Source: Alphaproteobacteria bacterium (lineage in GTDB: Bacteria; Pseudomonadota; Alphaproteobacteria; GCA-2731375). Taken from it: a stretch of 15,444 bases of DNA. This document shows positions 7,245 through 15,094 of the stretch, one piece after another. Under the pieces are notes generated by a model. It saw only the letters and a program-made list of their open reading frames with translations. It was not told the DNA's origin and made no database searches. Position numbers and translations under genes: made by a program. Numbering within the stretch: the stretch's first letter is position 1; every line of letters begins with the position of its first letter. The DNA lies in assembly GCA_030746295.1 (NCBI GenBank), contig JASLMY010000108.1, positions 1 to 15,444 on the forward strand, written 5' to 3'.

Positions 7245-8675
7245 ATGGCGTTCCTGGAGCGATCTCGCAACCGGATTTCAAGGCCGCTGACGGCCACCGG
7301 AGCCGCCGTGGGGCCCGTTTCGACGGTGCTGGCCTCGGCGCTGATCCTGGCCGGTTGCTCCGTACCCTATTGGGCCAACCCGGTGGAGTGGTACGACAGC
7401 GCGACGGCCGACAGCAGCAGCACGGCATCACAGTCCGCCAAGGCGGCCGAGCAGAAGGTGACGACCGACAAGGACGGCTTTCCTGTGGTCGCCTCTGTTC
7501 CGGAGCGCCCAAAGGCCGAGACGACGCCGAAGCAACGACAGGAAATCGCGCGCGGCCTGGTCGCGGACCGGACCAACGCCCAATACACCGACCAGGCGCT
7601 GAGGGCGCGTCAGCCGAGATCGGTGGCGCCGCCGCCGGCGCCCCCGCCACCGCCAGCCAAAGCACCGGCAACCGCTTCGGCCGCGCCGTCGTTGTTGCCG
7701 AAGCTGAAGGCCGACGAGAAAGCCCCACCGCCGGCGCCACCACCGCCGAGCAGCACCGCGGCGGCGGCCAAAGCGGCCCCGAAGGCTGCGCCGATGGCGC
7801 CGCCGGCGACACGGTCTACCGCCTTGCCTCCGGCACCACCGTCGACGACGGCTGCCGCCCTCGCGGCGCGCCGCGTGCCCTCGCAGCCCGTGCCATCGAT
7901 CGTGCAGCGCTCGGCCACCGTGGCGCCGCCGCTGATCGCCGGAACGCCGGCGCCGGCACCGGCGGCGATGACGGCGACCGGCAAGCCGCCTTATCCGCCC
8001 CTGAATCGGAGGCGGACGCCGGCACCCTTGCCGACGGTCGCCCCCCGGGCGACGGCCGCCGCCCCAGCCATGACCATGGCCGCGACCATACCGCCCGCTC
8101 AAGCGGCGGTGCCGCGGCTCGGACTGCCGGTGACGGCCGAGCAGCGCACGCTGGACCAGGTCTATGCCGGCCATCTGGCAGCGCAGGCGAGCTCGCGTTA
8201 TCCGACTGCGGCCCAGCCGGGGGTGGTGCGGACCGCTGCCGTGCCAATCGCGCCGGCCGGTGCCGGCAGCTCGGTGATCATCAACGGTAGCGCGGCGGCG
8301 GTCACCTCGCCCGGCTTCGCCGGCAACGGCTCCCGCCTGGTCGTCAAGTTCGCACATGGGGTCTCGGCCCTGTCGGGGCCTGCCAGGAGGCAGCTCAAGG
8401 ACTTCGCGCCCCAGGTGGTCGGCCATCCGGGCTTGGTGAGGGTCGTCGGCCATGCCAGCCAGCGCACCGGCGACATGAGCTATGGCCGCCACGTCGCCGC
8501 CAACTTCAACGTCTCGGTCGATCGGGCGAACGCGGTGGCGGGCGAATTGGCGCGCCTCGGCGTCGATCCCTCGCGCCTGGTGGTCGAGGCGGTGGCGGAC
8601 AGCCAGCCCCGATACCACGAAAGCATGCCCAACGGGGAATCGGAGAACCGCAGGGTCGAGATCTATCTCGAGTAG
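7245..8675 (+). CDS. Lipoprotein with Pro/Ala-rich linker and OmpA-like C-terminal domain
   Basis: A 476-residue envelope protein. A basic N-terminus and hydrophobic stretch lead to the lipobox L-I-L-A-G-C, so Cys38 should be lipidated after signal peptidase II cleavage. A conserved-looking segment follows (V-P-E-R-P-K-A-E... and G-L-V-A-D-R-T-N-A-Q-Y), then a low-complexity Pro/Ala linker at about 127-284 with several Pro runs, suited to spanning the periplasm. Residues about 363-476 form an OmpA-type domain ending in N-R-R-V-E-I. The position where peptidoglycan-binding OmpA domains carry Asp (GHTD) is Ser here (G-H-A-S, near 405), while the Arg in D-R-A-N-A-V (about 427) is kept. The ATG at 7245 has AAAGAGG 10 nt upstream; an in-frame start at 7161 would put an odd extension before the signal peptide. 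Probable role: an outer-membrane/cell-wall linker. Confidence 0.88.
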   Translation: MAFLERSRNRISRPLTATGAAVGPVSTVLASALILAGCSVPYWANPVEWYDSATADSSSTASQSAKAAEQKVTTDKDGFPVVASVPERPKAETTPKQRQEIARGLVADRTNAQYTDQALRARQPRSVAPPPAPPPPPAKAPATASAAPSLLPKLKADEKAPPPAPPPPSSTAAAAKAAPKAAPMAPPATRSTALPPAPPSTTAAALAARRVPSQPVPSIVQRSATVAPPLIAGTPAPAPAAMTATGKPPYPPLNRRRTPAPLPTVAPRATAAAPAMTMAATIPPAQAAVPRLGLPVTAEQRTLDQVYAGHLAAQASSRYPTAAQPGVVRTAAVPIAPAGAGSSVIINGSAAAVTSPGFAGNGSRLVVKFAHGVSALSGPARRQLKDFAPQVVGHPGLVRVVGHASQRTGDMSYGRHVAANFNVSVDRANAVAGELARLGVDPSRLVVEAVADSQPRYHESMPNGESENRRVEIYLE

Positions 8676-8734
8676 TACTGGCGAACGGTGATGAGAAGAG
8701 CGGCCGTCGATCTCGAATACCGGGCAGTTCTGGC

Positions 8735-10027
<1,293 letters not shown>

Positions 10028-10070
10028 TACGCGGGACGCGGACGGAGCTGATATCGGGAGGAAACGAGAT

Positions 10071-11045
10071 ATGAGCGAGGTTGTCCTCGATCGAAATTTG
10101 ACGCTCGAGGTCGTACGAGTGACCGAGGCGGCGGCCATCGCGGCCTCGGAGATGATGGGCCGGGGCGACGAGAAGGCGGCCGACCAGGTCGCGGTCGACG
10201 CCATGCGGGCCGCCCTCAACCAGCTCGACATCAAGGGCAAGGTGGTGATCGGCGAGGGCGAGCGCGACGAGGCGCCGATGCTCTTCATCGGCGAGGAGGT
10301 CGGCACCGGCGATGGGCCAGCGGTCGACATCGCCCTCGACCCGCTGGAGGGCACGACGATCACCGCCAAGGGCCTGCCCAACTCGTTGGCGGTGCTGGCC
10401 GTCGGCAGCCAGGGCTCGCTTCTGCACGCGCCCGACGTCTACATGGACAAGATCGCCGTCGGCGGCGGCTTGCCGGACGGCGTCGTCGACCTGGACGCCA
10501 GCCCCGCCGACAACATCCGCAATCTGGCCGAGGCCAAGGGCGTCGACGCGACCGAGATCGTCGCCTGTATTCTGGACCGGCCCCGCCATGTCGAGATCAT
10601 CGGCGCGGTGCGCGAGACCGGCGCCCGAGTGCAGTTGATCGGTGACGGCGACGTCCACGGCGTCATGGCGACGGCCATGCCGGAGACCGGCATCGACATC
10701 TATATCGGCATCGGCGGCGCGCCCGAGGGCGTGCTGGCGGCGGCGGCGCTGCGCTGCATCGGCGGGCAGATGCAGGGCCGGCTCTTCTTCCGCAACGACG
10801 ACGAGCGTGGCCGGGCTCGCAAGGTCGGCATCGAGGACCTGAACGCCAAATACGGTATGACCGAGATGGCCCGTGGCGACGTCGTCTTCGCCGCCACGGG
10901 CGTCACCAACGGCACCATGCTCGAAGGCGTGCGCCGTTGGCCGGGCGGCACCAGCACGCATTCCGTGGTGATGCGCTCGCGCACCGGCACGGTGCGCTGG
11001 ATCAAGGCGCAGCAGGATTTGAGCCGCCGGCCCCTGCCGGCCTGA
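10071..11045 (+). CDS. glpX: Fructose-1,6-bisphosphatase class II
   Basis: A 324-residue GlpX-type phosphatase removing the 1-phosphate of fructose 1,6-bisphosphate in gluconeogenesis. The metal and substrate motifs are intact: V-V-I-G-E-G-E-R-D-E-A-P-M at residues 58-70 and D-I-A-L-D-P-L-E-G-T-T at 86-96. Later segments G-G-G-L-P-D-G-V-V-D-L-D and G-I-G-G-A-P-E-G-V-L-A-A-A-A-L also match the family. Length is normal. A strong GGGAGGAAA lies 9 nt upstream of the ATG at 10071. The gene follows hom by 43 nt and precedes recJ by 17 nt, so the three are probably co-transcribed. Some alphaproteobacterial GlpX proteins also act on sedoheptulose bisphosphate; nothing here tells whether this one does. 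Confidence 0.97.
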   Translation: MSEVVLDRNLTLEVVRVTEAAAIAASEMMGRGDEKAADQVAVDAMRAALNQLDIKGKVVIGEGERDEAPMLFIGEEVGTGDGPAVDIALDPLEGTTITAKGLPNSLAVLAVGSQGSLLHAPDVYMDKIAVGGGLPDGVVDLDASPADNIRNLAEAKGVDATEIVACILDRPRHVEIIGAVRETGARVQLIGDGDVHGVMATAMPETGIDIYIGIGGAPEGVLAAAALRCIGGQMQGRLFFRNDDERGRARKVGIEDLNAKYGMTEMARGDVVFAATGVTNGTMLEGVRRWPGGTSTHSVVMRSRTGTVRWIKAQQDLSRRPLPA

Positions 11046-11062
11046 GGGCCGGGACGGGCCTC

Positions 11063-12856
11063 GTGGGCGCGGCGGAACCCTTTCTCGACGTCGCCCGTTC
11101 GGCAACCGGCCGGGTCTGGCGCAGCCGCGACGGCGACGAGCGTCTAGCCTTGGCCCTGGCGCAGCGCCTCGGCGTGCCGGACGTGATCGGCCGCGTCCTG
11201 GCCGGTCGGGGCGTCGCGCTCGAGGGTGCGGAGGCGTTCATCGCGCCGCGCATCAAGGAGGCGATGCCCGATCCCTCGCATCTCCTCGACATGGACCGGG
11301 CCGCGGCCCGGATCGCCGCCGCCATCCAACAGGACGAGGCGGTCGCCGTCTTCGGTGACTACGACGTCGACGGCGCCACCTCGTCGGCACTGATGCGGCG
11401 CTTCTTCGAGGCCGTCGGCGGCCGGCTTCGCATCTATATCCCCAATCGCTTGACCGAGGGCTATGGCCCCAACGCGGCGGCGCTCGAGAAGCTGGCGGCC
11501 GACGGCGTCGGCCTCGTGGTCACGGTCGACTGCGGCACCATGGCCTTCGAGGCGCTGGCCCGGGCGGCGGCGATCGGCCTCGACGTCGTCGTCGTCGACC
11601 ACCACCAGGCTGAGCCGCGCCTGCCGGAGTGCTTGGCCCTGGTCAATCCGAACCGCCTCGACGAGACCAGCCCGCATCGCGCATTGGCGGCCGTGGGCCT
11701 GACCTTTCTCTTGCTGGTCGCGGTCAACCGGGCGCTCCGCGAGGCCGGCTGGTACCGCGACCGGGCGGCACCCGATCTGCTTGGCTGGCTCGACCTGGTG
11801 GCGCTGGGCACGGTCTGCGACGTGGTGCCACTGACGGGCCTCAACCGCGCCTTGGTGACGCAGGGCCTGAAGGTCATGGCAGAGCGGCGGAACACGGGGC
11901 TGAGGGCGTTGGCCGACGTTGCCCGCCTGGAGGCGCGGCCGGGCGCCTTTCATCTCGGCTACATCCTGGGCCCCCGCATCAACGCCGGCGGCCGCGTCGG
12001 CGAGGCCGATCTCGGCGCCCGGCTGTTGACCACCGACGACTGGGAGGAGGCCCAGGGCATCGCCCAGACGCTCGACCGCCTGAACGCCGAGCGCCGCGCC
12101 ATCGAGGGCCTGGTCCTCGACCAAGCGGCCCGACAGGCGGCGGACAAGGCTGCCACCGATCCGGCGCTGGTCCTGGTCTCGGGCGAGGGCTGGCACGAGG
12201 GCGTGCTGGGCATCGTCGCCAGCCGCCTGAAGGACACCTACCGCCGACCCACCTTCGTCCTCGGGGCCAAGGACGGTATCGCCAAGGGCTCGGGCCGCTC
12301 GATCCCGGGCGTCGATCTGGGCGCCGCGGTGACGGCGGCGCGCCAGGCCGGCATCCTGCAGAACGGCGGCGGGCATGCCATGGCGGCCGGGCTCACCGTC
12401 GCCGCCGACCGGGTGACCGAGCTGGAGGCGTTTCTCACCGCCAGGCTGGCGCCCGAGGTGGCGGGGGCGCCGGCGCGCGATCAGCTGAACCTCGACGGCG
12501 CCTTGCAGGTGGGCGCCGCGACGCGCGAGCTCTACGACCTCCTGGAGACGATCGGTCCCTACGGCGCCGGCCACCCCGAGCCCCGCTTCGCCCTCGCTGA
12601 TGCCCGCGTGGTGCGCGCCGACGTAGTCGGCGGCGATCACGTCCGCGTCGTGCTCTCGGGCACCAGCGGCAAGGGCCGCCTCAAGGGCATCGCCTTTCGT
12701 GCCGCCGGCACGCCGCTCGGCCGGGCTTTGGCCGAAAGCGGCGGCGCCGGCCTGCACCTCGCCGGCCATCTGCGTGCCGACGATTGGAAGGGGCGAAGCG
12801 GTGTGCAACTGGTGATCGAGGACGCGGCACCGATCGCGCGCGGTGCCGCCGCCTGA
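11063..12856 (+). CDS. recJ: Single-stranded-DNA-specific exonuclease RecJ
   Basis: A 597-residue DHH-family nuclease that degrades single-stranded DNA 5' to 3' in recombination (RecF pathway), mismatch repair and base-excision repair. Metal-binding motifs are all present: F-G-D-Y-D-V-D-G at 97-104, V-D-C-G at 155-158 and the DHH signature V-V-D-H-H-Q at 177-182. The DHHA1 half follows with I-N-A-G-G-R-V-G-E-A, G-W-H-E-G-V-L-G-I-V-A-S-R and the terminal N-G-G-G-H-A-M-A-A-G-L motif. The C-terminal OB-like domain ends near a short Ala-rich tail. The GTG at 11063 was chosen because it is 17 nt after the glpX stop and the frame upstream runs into glpX with a non-native sequence; the ribosome site is weak, which may mean coupling to glpX. 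Confidence 0.96.
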   Translation: MGAAEPFLDVARSATGRVWRSRDGDERLALALAQRLGVPDVIGRVLAGRGVALEGAEAFIAPRIKEAMPDPSHLLDMDRAAARIAAAIQQDEAVAVFGDYDVDGATSSALMRRFFEAVGGRLRIYIPNRLTEGYGPNAAALEKLAADGVGLVVTVDCGTMAFEALARAAAIGLDVVVVDHHQAEPRLPECLALVNPNRLDETSPHRALAAVGLTFLLLVAVNRALREAGWYRDRAAPDLLGWLDLVALGTVCDVVPLTGLNRALVTQGLKVMAERRNTGLRALADVARLEARPGAFHLGYILGPRINAGGRVGEADLGARLLTTDDWEEAQGIAQTLDRLNAERRAIEGLVLDQAARQAADKAATDPALVLVSGEGWHEGVLGIVASRLKDTYRRPTFVLGAKDGIAKGSGRSIPGVDLGAAVTAARQAGILQNGGGHAMAAGLTVAADRVTELEAFLTARLAPEVAGAPARDQLNLDGALQVGAATRELYDLLETIGPYGAGHPEPRFALADARVVRADVVGGDHVRVVLSGTSGKGRLKGIAFRAAGTPLGRALAESGGAGLHLAGHLRADDWKGRSGVQLVIEDAAPIARGAAA

Positions 12857-12882
12857 CGGCCGGATAAGTCTCGATTGATCTC

Positions 12883-12909
12883 TTGATTTTCTCCTCGCCA
12901 GGGCTTAAT
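12883..12909 (+). promoter_or_regulatory. Weak candidate promoter of tRNA-Glu
   Basis: TTGATT (12883-12888) and CTTAAT (12904-12909) are separated by 15 bp. Transcription would begin about 12916, only a few bases before the tRNA. The spacing is short and the -10 lies in the loop of the inverted repeat at 12897-12920, so this is tentative. Confidence 0.22.
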
Positions 12910-12920
12910 CCCGCCCTGGC
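12897..12920 (+). repeat. Perfect 8-bp inverted repeat abutting the tRNA 5' end
   Basis: GCCAGGGC (12897-12904) and GCCCTGGC (12913-12920) are exact reverse complements around an 8-nt loop TTAATCCC. The right arm ends at the base before tRNA position 1. It could be a recJ terminator, but no T-run follows, because the tRNA begins at once. It could instead be a structured 5' leader for RNase P processing, or an operator around the promoter -10. Confidence 0.55.
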
Positions 12921-12996
12921 GGCCCCGTAGTCTAAAGGTCAGGACGCCGGCCTTTCAAGCCGGAGATGTCGGGTTCGAGTCCCACCGGGGTCACCA
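12921..12996 (+). tRNA. trnE: tRNA-Glu (anticodon TTC)
   Basis: Cloverleaf by hand: acceptor GGCCCCG (12921-12927) pairs with CGGGGTC (12986-12992) with one G-T wobble. The D-arm has a GTC/GAC stem. The anticodon stem CCGGC/GCCGG encloses CTTTCAA with anticodon TTC at 12954-12956. The discriminator is A and CCA is genomically encoded (12994-12996). The T-loop TTCGAGT is normal, but the T-stem reads TCGGG against CCCAC, with two mismatches. Removing one C (12970) would give a perfect GTGGG/CCCAC stem and a 4-nt variable loop. Glu identity is clear from the anticodon and overall sequence. Confidence 0.94.
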
Positions 12997-13045
12997 GATT
13001 TTGTTAGTTTTCTGCCGATTTGGAGCGTTCTACATCCAGGCGTGA

Positions 13046-13075
13046 GGCAGCGCCCGCGCCGCGCGTGCGGCTGCC
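13046..13075. repeat. GC-rich inverted repeat between tRNA-Glu and the orphan membrane gene
   Basis: GGCAGC (13046-13051) and GCTGCC (13070-13075) flank 18 bases of almost pure G+C with its own GCGC-type self-complementarity. It sits just beyond the stop of the minus-strand gene and 50 bp past the tRNA. Neither strand shows a T-run after it, so it is not a standard intrinsic terminator, though it could act as a barrier for both transcripts. Confidence 0.3.
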
Positions 13076-13095
13076 GCTCTCGCTTCGAGCCGACA

Positions 13096-13842
13096 TCAGC
13101 GCGGGCGCAGGGAGGCCCAGAAGGTCTCCATGGTCGCGGTCGGAAACTGCGTCGACGGGCCGAACACGATTATCGTCATGGTCGACGCCTTGCTGGCCAC
13201 GACGCCGATCCTGTAGGTGGCTTCGGTGCCGGATTTCGATACCTTGCTGGCCCCGCCGATGTAGATGGGCATGCCGTTCGCGTGCTGCTGCGCGCTGACG
13301 TCGGCAAGGCGCAGCCCCTGCAGCTCCGCATAAGTCCGAAAGTACTGCTCAGCTTCGGTGGGACCGAAAGGTGGGATGTCGGAATCGTAGACATGACATT
13401 CGGCGTGCAGGCCGCTACGGCGATGAATGAGCTGAGCCTGGTCATATCGTGCTTGCGGAACCTGAGAACTCTGCACACTCGGAGGCTCGGGGAACGTCAC
13501 CTGAAAAGCGCACCCTTCGGAGCCGAAGCGCGACATGACGGTGCTCTCAAATGTCGACGCCTTGTATGCAAATCCTACTGAGATAAGCCACAGAAACCAC
13601 CAACAGACGATCCCACCCAGCGCTTTCGATGCGCGGAAGCGACTTATCGCGAACCATATGAAGGGCAGGAGACCGGAGATGGCGAACAGAGCCATTGCAC
13701 CGCCCAGAACGGTGGCGCTCCAGTGCAGCAAGTCGAGGGTCTCTCCGGGCGGCCCCTCCTTCAGCCACACTACGACTGTGTCGTGGGTCAAGCTCGCCAG
13801 CACCAGGGCCAGTACGTTAAGGCGAGCTGCGCGCGATGACAT
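13096..13842 (-). CDS. Hypothetical protein with three membrane helices and a soluble C-terminal domain
   Basis: I do not recognise this 248-residue protein. Three hydrophobic segments at about residues 8-27, 41-67 and 74-94 predict an inner-membrane anchor. They are followed by a soluble region (100-248) with two Cys in its first half (111 and 149), a Q-Y-F-R-T-Y helix near 166-171, a beta-rich part (M-P-I-Y-I-G-G, M-T-I-I-V-F-G) and a closing helix M-E-T-F-W-A-S-L-R. With three helices the soluble part should be extracytoplasmic if the N-terminus is inside, and the Cys pair could then form a disulfide. The ATG at 13842 has GAGG 7 nt upstream; a longer frame to 13932 is Arg-rich and unsupported. 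The gene is visibly richer in A+T than its neighbours, lies next to a tRNA, and may be an acquired gene. Confidence 0.74.
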   Translation of the reverse strand: MSSRAARLNVLALVLASLTHDTVVVWLKEGPPGETLDLLHWSATVLGGAMALFAISGLLPFIWFAISRFRASKALGGIVCWWFLWLISVGFAYKASTFESTVMSRFGSEGCAFQVTFPEPPSVQSSQVPQARYDQAQLIHRRSGLHAECHVYDSDIPPFGPTEAEQYFRTYAELQGLRLADVSAQQHANGMPIYIGGASKVSKSGTEATYRIGVVASKASTMTIIVFGPSTQFPTATMETFWASLRPR

Positions 13843-13890
13843 CAAGATTCCTCGGCGGGACGGCAGCTCGAATCTATCTTCGGGGTTCGG

Positions 13891-13904
13891 GCCTGAGCTC
13901 AGGC
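13891..13904. promoter_or_regulatory. Perfect 14-bp palindrome upstream of the orphan membrane gene
   Basis: GCCTGAGCTCAGGC is its own reverse complement. It is followed at once by a second hairpin-capable unit, CGCCA-AATC-TGGCG (13904-13917), sharing one base. Both lie about 50-75 nt upstream of the minus-strand ATG at 13842, in an AT-richer 199-bp intergenic stretch that also has a TACAAT -10-like box on the minus strand (13972-13967) with no good -35. It is either an operator for a dimeric regulator or leader RNA structure; the site is seen, the role is guessed. Confidence 0.35.
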
Positions 13905-14041
13905 GCCAAATCTGGCGAAACCGCCGTCTCACTCGTTATGCTATTACTCAGAAGTTGCCAGGTCACATTGTACGCGACACCTGAAATTAAAGGAATGGTC
14001 AAGATGTGGTCACAAAGTCCTTGCAATAGCTGGCCTATCGT

Positions 14042-15094
14042 TCAGGTAGGTTTAACGGCGACCAGGTCCAGGGGGCCCTTGCCTTTGATCTCGACGCGGC
14101 CGAGGGGGGTGGCGTCGTGGTCGGCGCGGGCCGCCTGCCAGGTCTCTTGGGCGAGACAGAGGGTGCCGGGCGGGGCCTCGTCGCAGATGCGGGCGGCGAC
14201 GTTGACGGTGTCGCCCCAGAGGTCGTAGAGGAACTTGCGCCGGCCGACGACGCCGGCGACCACCGGACCCCGGTTGAGGCCGAGGCGGAGCTGCCAATGG
14301 GGCGGTGAGGTTTCGGCGGCGGCCAACATCTCCAGGCCGCAGGCGAGCGCCGCCTGGACGCCGTCGTCAAGCGGCTGCAGCAGGCCCGCCGTCGCCAGGA
14401 AGGCATCGCCGATGGTCTTGATCTTCTCCAGGCCATGGGCGTCGACGATCTCCTCGAAGCGGCCGACGAGCGCTTGCAGCTCCGCCACCACCTGCTCGGG
14501 CGGATGCCGGTCGCAATAGGCCGTGAAGTCGACGATATCGGTGAAGAGCACGGTGACGCCGTCGTAGCGCCGGGGCTGCACGGCGTCGGTTTCCTTCAAC
14601 TCGCCCACGGCGCCCGCCGGCAGGATGGCGTGCAACAGATCGTCCGAACGCTGCTTCTCGGTCTCCAACTGTGCCAGATAGACGACCTCCTGGTCGCGTA
14701 GCCGCTTCTTTTCGAGCGAGGCGCCGACCCGGGCCCGGAGCAGGGTCGGGTTGAAGGGCTTGGGCAGGTAGTCCTCGGCGCCGAGCTCGATGCACTTGAC
14801 GACGCTCTCGATCTCGTCGAGGGCCGAGATCATGATGACGGGCACGTCCTTCAGCCGCTCGTCCGACTTGATCCGTTCCAAGACCTCGTAGCCGTTGACC
14901 TCGGGCATCATGATGTCGAGGAGGACGAGGTCGAAGTCGTCGCGGGCCAGAATCTCCAGCGCTTCGCGGCCGTTCTCGGCGACGGCGATGTTATCGTAGC
15001 CCTGGCGCTTCAGGCGCCGGGTCAACGTGTAGCGGTTGTCGTCGTTGTCGTCGACGACGAGTAGGGCCGGCCCCTTTGGGTTGGGTTCGTTCAT
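14042..15094 (-). CDS. Response regulator with class III adenylate cyclase output domain
   Basis: A 350-residue soluble protein. Residues 10-130 form a CheY-like receiver: acidic pair D15/D16, phosphoacceptor Asp60 in L-V-L-L-D-I-M-M-P, Ser90, and Lys112 in L-P-K-P-F. A helical linker (about 130-175, with L-L-H-A-I-L-P) leads to a class III nucleotide cyclase domain at 177-350. Metal-binding Asp186 is in F-T-D-I-V-D-F-T and Asp230 in K-T-I-G-D-A-F. Lys226 and Asp291 occupy the purine-specifying positions, the Lys/Asp pair of adenylyl rather than guanylyl cyclases. Transition-state Asn298 and Arg302 are in N-V-A-A-R-I. Cyclic AMP made from ATP should therefore be controlled by phosphorylation from an unseen histidine kinase. 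The ATG overlaps the stop of the upstream receiver gene (ATGA), so the two are translationally coupled. Confidence 0.92.
   Translation of the reverse strand: MNEPNPKGPALLVVDDNDDNRYTLTRRLKRQGYDNIAVAENGREALEILARDDFDLVLLDIMMPEVNGYEVLERIKSDERLKDVPVIMISALDEIESVVKCIELGAEDYLPKPFNPTLLRARVGASLEKKRLRDQEVVYLAQLETEKQRSDDLLHAILPAGAVGELKETDAVQPRRYDGVTVLFTDIVDFTAYCDRHPPEQVVAELQALVGRFEEIVDAHGLEKIKTIGDAFLATAGLLQPLDDGVQAALACGLEMLAAAETSPPHWQLRLGLNRGPVVAGVVGRRKFLYDLWGDTVNVAARICDEAPPGTLCLAQETWQAARADHDATPLGRVEIKGKGPLDLVAVKPT

Noticed and set aside
7610..7860. Repetitive GCC/CCG-rich DNA that might be taken for a tandem repeat or CRISPR-like array
   Set aside because: The repetition is irregular and follows codons of the Pro/Ala linker in the lipoprotein; there are no unit-length repeats or spacers.
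6305..8290. A 661-codon open frame on the plus strand antisense to phaC and running into the lipoprotein gene
   Set aside because: Its translation is Arg/Gly/Ala-rich without motifs and lies opposite a clear PHA synthase; long antisense frames are expected in GC-rich DNA.
11144..12808. A 554-codon minus-strand frame opposite recJ (and similar frames opposite mct, meh, hom and glpX)
   Set aside because: The recJ motifs on the plus strand are complete; the antisense translations lack any recognisable domain.
13046..13075. Intrinsic terminator call for the GC-rich inverted repeat
   Set aside because: No run of T follows the stem on either strand; kept only as an inverted repeat.
12986..13100. 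Possible integration site (attachment sequence) at the 3' end of tRNA-Glu
   Set aside because: I found no second copy of the tRNA 3' end downstream and no integrase gene, so an integrated element is not supported.
13961..14014. Two copies of GGTCACA about 45 bp apart
   Set aside because: Seven-base direct repeats at this spacing are easily chance, and no promoter element lines up with them.
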